A program made the position numbers and the translations under genes. A model generated the notes under the pieces. It searched no databases. It was given only the letters and a program-made list of their open reading frames with translations, and had not been told where the DNA came from. Shown here in pieces: positions 39,502 to 52,731 of a DNA stretch of 64,000 nt. Source of the DNA: Eleginops maclovinus (Eukaryota; Chordata; Actinopteri; Perciformes; Eleginopidae). Position 1 is the first letter of the stretch, and each line of letters begins with the position of its first letter. The stretch covers positions 13,592,653 through 13,656,652 of the forward strand of contig NC_086363.1 of the NCBI RefSeq assembly GCF_036324505.1, written 5' to 3'.

Positions 39502-39825
39502 GTATGACTTCCTCTTCCCTTCTGTTTTAAACCCCCTCACTGTTTTTTTGGTTGTTTTTGGTCGCTCTCACAATGTTTCCACTGTTTTGTTTCCACATCT
39601 CTCCTCTGCTGCCTGCTGCCATGCATTCAGGTGGAGGTGGTGTGTCAGCAGGAGCAGGGAGAGTGACTCCACACATGACATAACTACATCGCTCTGCCAA
39701 AGTCTTTTCTTAGGCCTCATCTCCTCCACTCTCCCTGTGGTCCATGTGCATGAGCCTCCCAGAAATGACTAGAGTAACTGTAGTGGCATGTTCCCTTCTC
39801 TCTCCTCATGCCGCGGAGCGTCATT

Positions 39826-39864
39826 GATAATGATGATGATGATAATCATGATGATGATGATGAT
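39826..39864 (+). repeat. (GAT)n trinucleotide repeat
   Basis: Two blocks of atg/gat repeats separated by one imperfect unit (aatc). Confidence 0.9.
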
Positions 39865-41177
39865 TCGTGCTGAGATGTGAAGTGCATGTTGCCATGACAG
39901 CTGATTCTGCTCTGCTGTAGGCCACCAGTCTTTAGGAAGTAGGTCAGAAAGGGTTTGCATGTGTTAGGAGAACCCTTTCTACGATCCAACCGTTGATCTG
40001 ACCCAAACCAGCTTTCCTCTCCTCTCCTCTTCTCTCCTATTCTCTTGTGTCCTCTCCTCTTCTCTGGTGTCCTCTCCTTTCCTCCCTGTCCTCTCCTCCC
40101 TTATTTTCTTGTTTCTCCTCTCCTATTCTCTCTATACTTATCAAATATATTAAACATGATGTAGTCTCTTAGCTATAAAAACATGATTTGGTCTGGATGA
40201 TTTAAAAGCTTAACATTTGTTCTGATAAAAAAGAGCATCTATCAATTTTTGATATACTTACATCTGCATTGGAATCTTTGTAGGGGAAAAACATAATTTA
40301 ATAATCACCAAAGCATTTACTTAGCACAAAACAGTTCACTTACAGTAAGTCATGTTTTGAGAGACCATGCTTCTTTCAATCTTGCAGTTTCTGAGTTCTC
40401 GGAAAAGTTACAAGGTGCTTGCCAACAGTTTTTGATCAACAGTCTTAAACAGGACATGCCAATATCTGTTTTATGTTGTTATAGCTTAATATAAAAAGGA
40501 ATAATAGCTGAGGCGGTGGATGATAAAACGGTTTTCATGTGTCTCCTCCAAAGTCATTGCAACAGAACCAAATTTCAGGAGTTAATTGTATTAAACCTGG
40601 TCAGTATAAGCGTCGAAACTCAGTGAGAATCTTTAAAACACAAGAAAAACCAACAATTGAACTTAAAAACGGACAGACATATGATCTCCAGCCTGGATTG
40701 AATTCACTGATCAGCTCATTTACAGTTGAAATGACCGATACTCCCCCATAGGAAAGAAACAAGTCCCATCTGAATGGAGCTTGAAGCCTGTGAGAGTAAT
40801 AAAAAGGCTGATCACAGACCACTGTAGGAACAGGTTTGATGCTATTTAGACACCACTCTCACGGGTGTGCATTCGTGTATACGTCTTGTGATTCCAAAGT
40901 TAGTGACAGCTATTCAGGCCTTGCCTCCAGGACAAACCAGTCTCTTGATAATAATATTTTCTATTGATTATTATAGGTATTTAGTTGCTTCTGTGTAATG
41001 CAATGTGTACATGCAAGTATGTGTGTCAGTGTGTGTTGTGTGTGTGTTTGTCACTCTGACTTCCAAGGTGGGCCCGGGTATTTATAGTCTCACCCATGGC
41101 CTGATATCCTTCTCCTCTGGTTGCCCTGACACTTGATTGATACAAGGCTTCCTGTGTTTGGCAGACTCCCCCAGTCT

Positions 41178-41372
<195 letters not shown>

Positions 41373-42474
41373 TTCATCCACGCCCACACCAGGTGAGCAT
41401 GAATGAACAGTCTCCAGTTTGCCAGATCTCCAGTGCTGTCCTCACTAACAGCGCAGAGGGACAGTGAAAAGTTCAACATGGCGTGCATGTGCTTCTTTGT
41501 CTTTCTGCGTGCGTGAACATATATTATAGTGCGTGCATGTAGAGCTGTTAGAGGGGTGGAGGCGGTCATGATGCCGAAATAAGTACTACCCCTGCCCTGT
41601 GGCTTGCACGCTCATCGTTTATTCACAATGCTTGTAGCCTTGTTGTCAGACTGCTCATCTCAGCTGAGCATTAGTATTGCTTAAAGCCTTGGCTCTCATC
41701 TCTTCTCTCCCGTCCTCCTCCCCCATCAGCCCTCAGCACACATGCTAATCCAGAAGTATAGGCTAACACCATTCCCTAACAGCGTTTCCATGTTTTAAAC
41801 ATCGTGCTCCTAAAGCTTCTGCAGTCTGACAATTTGAAGAGTGTAGTGGTGCATGAGTAAGCGCGCCGTAAATACCTCTGTGCAATTCATTTATGTGTTG
41901 CGTTTTTGTTTTGATGTTGACTTGGATGGCTCAAGTGTTCATGGGAAAGGGTGTTGTTTGACTCAAGGTTGCATGTGTGCTAATGTGTTGCCATCATTAG
42001 CAGCAGGGGCAGTGCTGAGGCTATTATTAATGGCAGTCTCATGTTACACCTTGACGTTGACACCCTCAAATTGCCGGCTCCTATGGAGGCGAGGAGGTAA
42101 TTCACCATGATGCTGTATATTTTTGTAGATGGGTATGGATGTGTTTGTTGTGCGTGTGAGTGCTTGGCCCTGCTAATGCAATCTCCCTGTTCCTATTTTC
42201 TCAACCGTGGGCCAGAATTGAATGAATGAAGAAACAGAATGACCTGTGCAGGAAAAATGAAACGTGTAAAAGCAAATAAGTTAGTTGGGGCACTTTCTTC
42301 TTTAAGTGGCTGTGTTTTCTTCTGCTTCAGTTACACAATTTGCTATCTCAGTTTAGAGGACACAGCTTTCATCTGCTTAAGTCATTTGCATTACTTTGCT
42401 TTTGTGGGTGGCTTTTGGAAGGTGCAGAGAAACTTACAATGTGTTCAACAAAAGAACAACATTTATTTCCTTCA

Positions 42475-42960
42475 GATGTAAAGGCAAGGCTGTTTTTATT
42501 TATGGAGCACGTAGGATCAAGGTGCTGCATGGAGGATTAAATAAAACACAATACAAAATACAGTTTAAAAGAGAAAGATATTTAAAGCAATAAAATAATA
42601 ATAATAATAACAAATGGAAAAAAAGGGGATTTGTTTCTGAATGTATTTAGTTCACCACTAATTATTATAATTAGTTTTTCAGTTTGGATTTGAAATCTGA
42701 AATGTTTTCAGCCATTCCTCTTGGGCAGGTTAGTTCCAGCTCTGTATATTGACAAAAAAATGTTTAAAAGTTTAGATTTAGCCCTGGGCTCTACTAGCAG
42801 TCTGCTCCCGAGTGATCTGAAAGGTTATTTTGCTCGAGCATGTCAGTCATATATTTACAGGCAACTCCCTGTAGACATTTATAAATAAGTAATAGAACTT
42901 TAAGATCTTACCGTGTGGCTTACCGGCAACCATTGTAGAAAAAAAAATGTTCTTCATGAT
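42475..42960 (+). repeat. Probable old dispersed repeat
   Basis: It begins with tttttatttatggagcac and later has an aataataataataa stretch. Further on are phrases such as caggcaactccctgtagacatttataaataagtaatagaa and gcttaccggcaaccattgta (quoted here only in part), which resemble a diverged element common in fish introns. Boundaries and family are uncertain. Confidence 0.3.
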
Positions 42961-45178
42961 TGTATAGCTATAAAACTCTGACAATCAAATTGTGACAAAA
43001 GAAAGAAGTAGGAAGATGTGCCTGCAGTGAATTAATAACTACATTGGTCATAATTTAATTTTATTAAGTTTATATCCTTTGTCAGGATAATGTCAGACAG
43101 CGGCAGCTTTTGACAGTTCACTCAAAAAAAGGAAATACTGAGTTTAGACGTAACAAGGAGTCTATTGAGTAATAACCGGCAGTTTAACCCATGTATATAT
43201 TTTTTTGTCAGTGTGCAACAGAAAGACTAAAAAAATTATGCTAAATGAGAAATTTCATTCACTTTTACCCCATAGCATGTTTTATTCAAAAGCAATTTAA
43301 ATTCTTTGTCTTGATTCTGTGGTTATCAAACAGCCCTCAGGGCATGGACATCAACATCAGTAAGCCAGTTCGAGGGAAAAGGGAAGAAACAGCTTATACA
43401 AATGTTAAGAAAACCCCATTATGATTCTTGAGGCAAACTTAAATCTTACTCCTCTTAAGTCTAGATGGTTGTAGAAGAGAGATGTTCACGCTCAAATATA
43501 ATTAGTGAACCTTGGGATCACAGGATTAATATATCCGCATCATGTTTTAAAGTTGGATATTTCTCTTTTATACGCCGCTGACAACTTTAAATATCATCCT
43601 TCCCAACCTGGATGATGATAAAGTCCCCCCTCCCTACTATCTAAATTCCTCTTCTTATCCGTCATCTATTTGGCATAAAATACAGCAGGAGAACTGACTT
43701 CAACTTTTCTAAATAAATGAACATTAAAGAGCTCTGTATTGCCACTAACGTAGTTGAATTATCTAGTGTGGTTTTGGAATAATATACATTTCTGTTTCAA
43801 GCCATGTGTTTGAGAATTTAATGTGATAGTTCTGTAGTTTAATGGTTTGAGCTTATCCACATGTTTCTTCATAAATGAATCAGATAAGGGACAGTGAGGA
43901 ACAGAGACATTTGATGGCAGCTGCCTGAGACAAATTGAGACATATGAGATTAAGATTATGATACAGGGTATGGATACAGGCAAATTAAAGCTGACTTTAG
44001 ATTATATCTTTAGAGTAACATTTTAGATAGTTTTCTGATTTGTATTGAAGGTTAGGAAAAATGGCATTTAGTTAAATGGATAAATACATCTGTGTTAAGT
44101 GTTGCTGCTGCAGGAAGGGATGTGGTGACTGAGAGACTATCTATGCATGTACTTTGGTTAAAAGCCAGTGGAAGTGCATATAAATCATATTTTTCTACAA
44201 TGTAATTTACTGTGAAACAGATCAGAATCCTCCCTTGGACACATTTAGAAACATTAAACGTGATGAGAAGGACATTTCAGGAGTTATTATGCAATGAAGA
44301 TGTACTTCCTCCCTCCAGCCTAACCTGTCCTACTCTTCTTCTGTTTGTGATTTCATGCATTTCCCAAAATGACTCCTGACAACCTCCAGAGTACAGTACA
44401 GGCCTAAAACTTTGTGCATTCGGCTGTGGGTTATATGTGCTGTAGGTAGTGTAGGTGGAGAGCGCACGCTGATATTTTTGGCTTGCTGAACATCTCTGTG
44501 CTGTCAAACCATTATAGCTGCACTGGAAATATCCCATCCACATTGGAAGAAATAATGCAACGAAATGTGCCCAGAAATGTGAGCCACACAGCCAGTAGCT
44601 GTTATTTAGGAATGTCTAATGTAGATTTAGAGTTTGTGTTTGTTTGAAGGACAGCACACGATTGCAGATTTACAATTGCTTGAGTTGCCGCTTTGTTGGA
44701 ACCAAACTGACAGTTTCATGTTAATATGAAACTGTTTCCAATTATTAACTGCTTCAAAATCCTTTTCCTAAGGTGATAACTATTGGACATGGTCCGTTTC
44801 TGTTGGTGAGCCTTTATGAATATGTACAGCATATTTTAAGGACAAATTAACATGTCTGTGCTACCTACAGTACAACTTAGTCACTGTTTCTGTGCCTTCT
44901 TTTTTGTTGTTTTGTATCTCTTTTTATTTATTTAATTTTCTTGCCTCTAGCAAAAAGCTATTATTCCATACGGAAAATATATTTTAAGGTTGAGGTCTCT
45001 TCTTTTTTAGGGATTGCTAACAGTACTTTTATTTTTTTAGTTTTTATTTACTTTCGAGTATGGAGAAGGAGGTTATGAATAAATAGGGGATAACAAAAGT
45101 TTTGTTTCAGTGACTTTAAGGACACGTTTTTTTCACATTTTGTCATTGAGCTTTTAGTCCATGTCAGACATAGCACAC

Positions 45179-45180
<2 letters not shown>

Positions 45181-45242
<62 letters not shown>

Positions 45243-45247
45243 TGTGT
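45181..45247 (+). repeat. (TG)n microsatellite
   Basis: A 60-bp TG run with a short tail, preceded by cacacac, so the junction itself is a small palindrome. It lies 155 bp upstream of the CpG-rich exon-like segment. Confidence 0.97.
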
Positions 45248-45402
45248 GAGCGCGAGACAAAGGAATGGAGGGCACCGTGAGAGCGTAGAAGGCTTGCGAC
45301 AATGGGCATGACACGCAGGGTGATAACTTGTGAAGCGCCGCTGTGAATGTCAGTGGGTCAGTGATAGCAGCCGCCCACCTTCCCCCACTGGTCCTGTGGC
45401 AG

Positions 45403-45686
45403 GAGGAAATTCGATCATTGGGTCCCTCAGAGGGTCGCTGCAGTGGGTGCAGAGGGTCCACACTCTTCCAGACACTAAGGGGCTGAATGCAGCTGCTGCC
45501 GGACAGATTGACTTGTTATGGCGGGAGGGCGAGGAGCTGCTGAGATCAGGGTCCGGGGCGAACAGGAGGGAGACGGGGAGTCTGAGGCAGCTGAGGCCGG
45601 AGCAGAGGCAGCTGCTTGGAGCGGTGCAGACTGAGGAGGTGGTGGTGTTTAAACCCCAGACACAGACGATTCATAAACAGTCACAG
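45403..45686 (+). other. Exon-like CpG-rich open segment of unknown identity
   Basis: An acceptor-like sequence (ccactggtcctgtggcag) precedes 284 nt that stay open in one frame and end at tcacag|gtgggg. The frame encodes a plausible soluble peptide including IDLLWREGEELLRSG and QTEEVVVFKPQTQTIHK, with no methionine. CpG density is high compared with the surrounding intron. The donor falls at phase 0, compatible with splicing to the pak5 exon at 58270. However, the acceptor at 45402 implies phase 1, so it cannot be a simple pak5 cassette exon. It could be an alternative first exon (5' UTR) of pak5, an exon of a separate transcript, or an open CpG-rich stretch by chance. I do not recognise the peptide. 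Confidence 0.3.
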
Positions 45687-47894
45687 GTGGGGTGTTTGAC
45701 TGTTTCTGTTTCTGGTTGGCTAAGACTGCATGCTGGAATGCTGGATATGCAGATTTGTCTGTGCAACAGGTCGCCGCTCTCACTGCCAGCAGTTTCCCAG
45801 CACTAAGTGTATACATATTCCAAACAGTGATGGTGCAGGTAGAACGGTAGCTGCTCCATTAAGCATTTATTCCATCTTTTTGTGCTGACATTACAGAGAT
45901 CTAATGTTTAAAGGGTCAAATATTTGACAGTTTCTATTTGTGTTACATTCTCAACACCGAAGTGTGACAAGCCATAAATTATAGCATTGCAGAGTGGAGG
46001 TGGTTTTCTCATGTTTCTGGAGAGAGGGCATGTTTGTGCTCTAAGCATGAGCATGGGTTATTTTGGTAGCTTTGCTGGGTTTGCTGTATGTATTCGTATG
46101 GAAGCAGAGAGAGATAGTGTTTCTGATTGAACAGGGTCACCCAGTCCTTGCTTCAGGGGCATAAATGCAAACCTCTGTCTTTATTTGATAGGGAGAACTG
46201 GCTATTACTGTTCTTACATGTGCAACCAGCTAGCTGCTAATTTGAGGAGGTGTTTTATTGCAGTGTGTATTAACGATACTGGGAGAGCTCCAAGGCAGAG
46301 GAGTGTCCAGACTGAGAATTAATGAGGTCTAGACAAGTGCTTGGATTTGGAGCAGGTCCAGAATCTCTAACTTTGTTTTACCAGTTATCCCAAGGGCTTG
46401 TGATTTTACATTAGATCATTTATTTCCTCCAAAACTGCCCCTTGTGCTCTAGCCTGTCTTCCACAATGACTGTTGCTTTCATTCATCTTCGTAATGGACA
46501 GAAAATAAAGTTGAAAGCTAGTGATCGATACGCCTTTAATTTCAAGTCTGATTTGAATTTGACTCAATATGTATTACACTCCATCTTACATCGATTTAGG
46601 GTTAAATTGGTCAAAGCAGCGTGAAGGAAAAGAACTCCTGATGTATGCGTGTCTGCGCAGGCAGTGCACCCTCATGCACACACAAACAGATAGAGAGAGC
46701 ATCTGTCTTTCTTGGCACTGAGCTGAAGTGGATGGCATTGATTTAGACCTCTCTCATTCCTTCCTCCACTCTGCTCCTCCTCCCTCCTCGCTTTCTTACT
46801 TTGTCTTCTATCGCGTCTGCCATTCACAGTCACACTGCAAATCACCTCTCACGGAGGCTCCAGAGCTGCAGTCAGCGGGGGAATTTTGGCTTTCAGTAAC
46901 GCGCGTCGTACTTTGCCAGGGCAGCTCAAAATGTCCTGGCTAACAACCATCCTTCAGTGTCTGAATGTGGGTTTTTTTGCAAGGACATTTAGGCTGTGAA
47001 TTTTAAATAGGGAAGGATTGTTGCAGGAAAAACTGATTTGAGATGTAAGGTGTCAGACTTTAAAGGCTGCGGGCTTGTAAAGGATTAGAAGTGCTTTCCA
47101 ATGTCTTGACGAGAAACTGTGGGGTGACTTTTCAAAATCCTGATCTTCCTGAACACTTAAATACTTTGTGTCCTGTGGAGTTTGTATTTAGTGTTCTCTT
47201 TTTCTTCTGATGTGGATATTCACGTAGTATTAAAGCAAAACACAGACTTTGAAAATCAGTGTCGTCACAGCTGACAAGCTAGTGTCCTTTAAATTAAACA
47301 ACATGGTGAATTTAGAAATCATTATCATTCTTTGTTTCTAAATCAGCAGATAATATTTCACTCTGGGTTGGAGGGTTTTAATGGTTGGACCTGCAGTATC
47401 CTCATGTGGTCACATAGAAAACTACAACTCACATTGCAATCATTCTCTTCCTTTATCTCCGTGGAAGAATGTTGAATGAAAATCACTTTCTGATCCATCA
47501 ATCAGCATTTCAGAGCAAGATAAAGGTGAACATCATTTTAACATTATTTTCCTCACCCTAAGCCTCATCTGTGCTGGTATAGATCTAACAGGCCTATTAA
47601 CAATAAACAAGAGATCTCATATGTTTCTCATGCTTAAAAGATTAATTGGATTGATTTGTTTTTTATTATTTTAAAATGACAAGATTGAAAGCTTTATTGT
47701 TTTCTGTAACCACACATACTTTTCTATTTTCATGAAACGGGATCAAACATGCTATAGAAATATAAGCTAACTCTAAGCTAACACCCAGTTAATATTTTGA
47801 TGCTTATATTGCAGGACCTTTACTGTTCAGTTGTTTCTCCACATACAGTACAATATTAAGCTGTAATATAGCATCTAGAAGCCATGCTAGCAGC

Positions 47895-48025
47895 TCTGTT
47901 TTGAGCCATGGTGGTGCTTTGAGCTGAATGCTAACGCTAGCATGCTAACATGCTCACAATGGGAATTCTAACATGCTGATGTTTTGCAGCTAAAATGTTT
48001 ACCATGTTTTAGCTTGGCTTGTTGT
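47895..48025 (+). repeat. gctaacatgctaacatgctc-type teleost repeat
   Basis: It contains atgctaacgctagcatgcta, acatgctcacaatggg, taacatgctgatgttttgca and aatgtttaccatgtttt in the order of a very widespread fish repeat. It is fairly well preserved. A related but more decayed copy lies at 55480-55725. Confidence 0.6.
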
Positions 48026-48545
48026 CAGCACATACAGTAGTAACCTTCACATTCATAATATAAAATGCATTGGATAGCAATGATTTGATAGATGCCTTGA
48101 CTGTTGCAAATGTAGCATATAGGAAAAAGGACTGTGTGTTTGTGAGAGGGATTAAAGTGGCAGTATTTGAAAATAAATAAGGGGGGTAAATCCATCAGGA
48201 GAGTGATATAATGACTGGAAAAAGGAGTGGAAAGTGAGGGGGGAATAAGGATGAAAGGGGTGGAGATGTGATGTAGAGGCCTAGGATACAACTGACTGAC
48301 TGGGCTAGGATTAATGAGCGCCGGTGTGTAATTAATCTAAAGCGGGCAGCTGTCTGTTTATCTGTCTCAGAGTTGACAAGAAGATAACTGAGGGACATCT
48401 AATTGATCCCCTCCTCCTCTTGTTGCTCCCTGTCTCCGCTCCTCCTTTAGATCAGAAAGTTTCCTTCACAGTGACAGACTCACTTGGAAACTCCCAGAGA
48501 AGGAAATCACATAATTGATCACACTGGCACAGAAACAGCTTTACT

Positions 48546-49382
48546 CAGTGGCGGCTGGTGGAGTTTCTCCAGGGGGGGCTATAACTCCAAAATGTATTAA
48601 AAAAAAGCATGCATACATGTACTAAGGTATCAAACGAGTATATTTACATAAATGAAAACAACAAAAACAACATTATAGATAGATAGATAGATAGAAGTGC
48701 AAAGAGAAACAAGTGCGATATATAGAGTATGTACAGTATATGCAGTTAAGAGTGATTATGTAAAGATAAGGGCAGTCTAAAGAGGTGGGAATAATTGGCA
48801 TAGTATAAACAGATGTAGTATGAACAAATATACAGATGTGCTATATTACTATACAGAGGGCCAATATACATATATAATAAATATCTATCTATCTATCTCT
48901 ATATCTATCTCTATATCTATCTCTAGATATATCTCTATATTTAAATAATATATATCATATATAACATGGACAATACACATACTTTATGACAGAAGGCTGT
49001 GACGTCAGCCCCGCCGCCAAATCCAGCTGCATTCAGCTCGGGGCAGGAGAGGTGCGCCCCAACATCGTCCTATCTCTTGTATTGAAGAGGAGCTACTGCG
49101 CATGTACAACTTTTAACGAGAGTCTATGGGCAAAGATTCCTGCGCCCCAGGGCGGAAATACGTCACCAATCAGACAATGTCAACGAACGAAACAACTTTA
49201 CTCATCATTAACTATGAAATATTTATCTTGCACATCTAAAAAAATATATACATATATTTCAAAATATTTTTATTTTATTATTTCATTTTTATTTCATTTT
49301 GTTATGTCTTATTCAAGGAAATGTGGTGAGAGGTGAGTGGTGGGGCGGCGCCCTAGCGCCCTCTATTGGCCAGCCGCCACTG
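48546..49382. mobile_element. 837-bp non-autonomous hAT element with perfect target duplication
   Basis: The left end is CAGTGGCGGCTGG and the right end is CCAGCCGCCACTG, a perfect 13-bp inverted repeat. It is flanked on both sides by GCTTTACT (48538-48545 and 49383-49390), an exact 8-bp target duplication diagnostic of the hAT superfamily. Inside are gata/ctat simple repeats (about 48676-48695 and 48880-48945) and a CpG-rich part (about 48985-49180), but no transposase. The intact duplication and ends point to a fairly recent insertion mobilised in trans. Confidence 0.92.
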
Positions 49383-52300
49383 GCTTTACTTATTCATTTT
49401 AATAATACGGTTATATTTATAGGAGTTTGTTGCCAGCTATGTATCTAGATCAGCTTAAATATGCCAGTGCTTGGAGGGATGGAAAAAAAGAATGCTGTCC
49501 AGTCCAGGCTTTGCACAGCTAATATGCTTAAGGTCGGGGATTTGGTCCAACTGTATGTTTGTAATTCATTATGCTCTGCCACTAATCCATTTTGCTGGAA
49601 ATCATCCCTCATTTCACGCATTGCACCCTCTGTGACTCCTGGAGCTTGTAGCTGAGGCTCTCCCCAGCTGATGTCAGAGGTCACTGGGTCACTCCGGTCT
49701 GAGATGCCGGCTGGGGAGCTGTGGGGGTCGGAGGCACATCGTCTAAGGAGGAAAACATAACCGGGCTCCCTTGTCTGCCTTTAGCAGCATAATACACTAA
49801 ACAGTCACTGTTACATTAATCCCATAAACACCACCAGAGGCTGCTTCTGTGTAAAAAGTGTAAACAATCAACAAAAAATGGAATCCCTACCCTGTAGAAA
49901 TATGTTACTGAGATATAAATAGGATGTTTAGGTACAGTACTTTAGTTACAGCATTAATTTGGTTCTGACGACTTTAAATATTCTAATGTCTTCCTTTGAC
50001 CCCTCACGTTAAATTTGGAGTTAGAAACTGTTCAGACTTTCAATAGTTTTCAATAGGCCTCAGTAAGAGGGAGGAATAGACACTACTACTATGTCTATAC
50101 TGTATCAATGACATTTGTGTCCAGATGAAACACCCAACAAACCGACTTTAAGAAGTGTTGTGTAAGAACAAGCTAAACGTTACTCCTATTGATCCGTAAT
50201 TTTAAAGATAAGTTCATCATTTTACTTGTTTTGTCAGACAAAGGCTGTTATACGTACCTTCCCCTTATTCTTCTATGCATACAGCCATGTAAGACATTTG
50301 CTCAAAATCAGATTTATCAGAATCATCCACAAGTCAACTGTCCTTTCATTATAATGTATTGCATAATGTTATCTAACTATTTATTGAACCCTTCAGTGAG
50401 CCTCTCCTTTGCACGTTGAGACGATGGTATACTGTAACTAACAGGCAGCAGGATGGCCTGAGGAAACAGGTCGGCTCACAGCCCATTATTCATGAAATGC
50501 TAAAATATCCTCTCGTTGAATAATCTTGTTCATGTTTGCTGGGACCTCAACTGTAGCTCCGCTAATAACGTGTCAAGAAAACAGCGTCGGTGTTTTGTGA
50601 CATCCTCAGCTAAGTAATACAGGTGGGTCAAGCTGTCAGCTTGCGTACTGATCTGAGGTCACATACGATTGGGTTTGCGGTCGGGATTAGTCCTTCTGAT
50701 TATTAACGGAGATCTTAGATGTGTGCCTCAGGGAATCCTATTACCAGAAGCCTCACTAAACTTTGGCTCCCTAATCTGTGAAATTAACATCCACATCACT
50801 TAAATTCATGATTATTTAATTCACAATGAATGTGCTGGTTAAGATGTGAAGTACTTAGTCTGACCAGCAGAGAGCAGTAGAGCACAGGACACGTCCTGCT
50901 TCTCCCTCATGACTGCACTCAACACACGGCTGTCCAGGGAATAATGGTCTGCCTCATTTTTTGACAATCCTTAGAAGTAATTAGTTTGATTATTACTTGA
51001 GGCAAAGTTACATTTCCCCTGGATTTATGATGATCCAAAAACTGGTAATAATAAATATTTTTCCTACTTTCAATATGTCCAAAATCATTTTGACCCAAAA
51101 AATAAATGTACACATTTTTTTGTTATATGTGTCGCCAAAGCCTAAAATATCTTACTAGCTCATTTGGTAATATATTAATATGTTTAAGAGCTAATTCCTC
51201 TGTGCCATACAACTCTAAATGATTGAAACAAGTTAGTTCACCATACCTTAAGACTGGCCAACATATCATTCAATTCCATAAACAAGGGCACTGTCGTGTG
51301 TTTACGCCGTGGCATAAAAACTAGCACACCCTATCTGTTTTATTCCCAAGCAGAAGATAGTCCCCAGCAAATGAACCATTTACTCATGTTTAATTGTTTT
51401 GTTTTAATCTCCAGTGCCCAGTTGTTTCAGGACAATGATGAACCTTAAAAAACACATGTATTGCTGAGCAACATTTTTAGATTTCCTGTAGCAACCAATC
51501 CGGACAGGAAAGTCAGACAACACGTTGTTGGTTTTGGTCTTTTGGTGTGATTTGATGACAACGAGAAACATGGCATCAGCATTAACCTTATCATTTTAAT
51601 GTCCCATCACTGTGTTACTAAGCATGCTATGTTAGCATGCCAAAATAATTCAATATACTTCAATCATCCAATCCACCAAACATCATCAAACAAGACTCAA
51701 TCAGCAAAAAAAAGCTGTTCGGCATGTTCCTCTCAAATGTGGCACCATTTGAAAGGGAAATAAACAGGCTCTCCAACGGTATGAGATTGATTGCCAAGAA
51801 GCATTGTAATAACAAAGAAATAATCTGCCAAACACACATTTCCTTACTTTTTGTGCATAGTAGTGGCAAGTGGAACATAATTTCATCTTTAGCCGTTTGT
51901 TGCTTTTACCACTTCTTTCAACAAGAGGGAGCTAGAGGATAAAACAACGTGAGCTTGTCTTGCTGCTCAACTGAATCTGTGAGATCATCTTTTTAAATCC
52001 ACGCACTGTTTTAAGCCATTGTCTTATATAGTATGACCATTAAAGTGGAGATTAAAGTTGCTACACACCTTTTTTACACTGAGAGAATAATAGGTGTTGT
52101 TTTTTATCGATATATCCCCTCTTTTTTTATGCATGCAGTTGATTAATCAGCACCTGCAGGTCATGTTTTGGCCCTCAGTGAGACACTCGGAGGCGAGTTT
52201 TCAGTAGCCCGTTTGTCTGATGTTGTCAAGGGCTCTTGTATATTATCTTTCTCAGCCTGCCGTAAATAAGCTTCTGTGTAGGAACTGGTCACCGATGCAG

Positions 52301-52636
52301 GAGGATGCTGCACTCCAGGAGCAGCGGTGGCGGCTGTAGTAGCAGAAGTGTGTGACCATGTTCGGGTGTGCAAAAAATATACCCACGCGTGCTTTTTATC
52401 TGCAGTGTAAGTCGTGACAGAAATATTCACAGGGTAGAGATGCTGCCAGGGATTATACACAGAGAGGGAGAGAGAATGATGCGATGTGATTGGAGGAATA
52501 CACGTTCTTCTGTTGTGAGACATGTACAATAGTATAGTACAACATGACAGCTTACCAAAAAAACATTGTTTCTATTTGGTCGTGTTCTGGCAGGACCGGG
52601 AGTAGAGAGTGGGTGTGTTGAGTAGGCCATATTGTG

Positions 52637-52637
<1 letters not shown>

Positions 52638-52717
<80 letters not shown>

Positions 52718-52731
52718 TGTGTGTCTGTGTG
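52638..52731 (+). repeat. (GT)n microsatellite
   Basis: About 80 bp of GT followed by a tgtctgtgtg-type interrupted tail. Confidence 0.97.

Noticed and set aside
40539..40751. A 70-codon frame rich in charged and polar residues (SVRIFKTQEKPTIELKNGQT)
   Set aside because: It looks protein-like in part, but there are no splice signals or known match and the flanks are AT-rich; chance or an ancient repeat fragment is more likely.
45048..45461. A 137-codon minus-strand frame spanning the GT array and the CpG-rich segment
   Set aside because: Half of it is poly-Thr-His from the repeat, and the remaining part is antisense to the better-supported exon-like frame.
49445..49684. A 79-codon minus-strand frame beside the hAT element
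   Set aside because: No start context, splice sites or recognisable domain. It lies outside the target duplication, so it is not part of the element.
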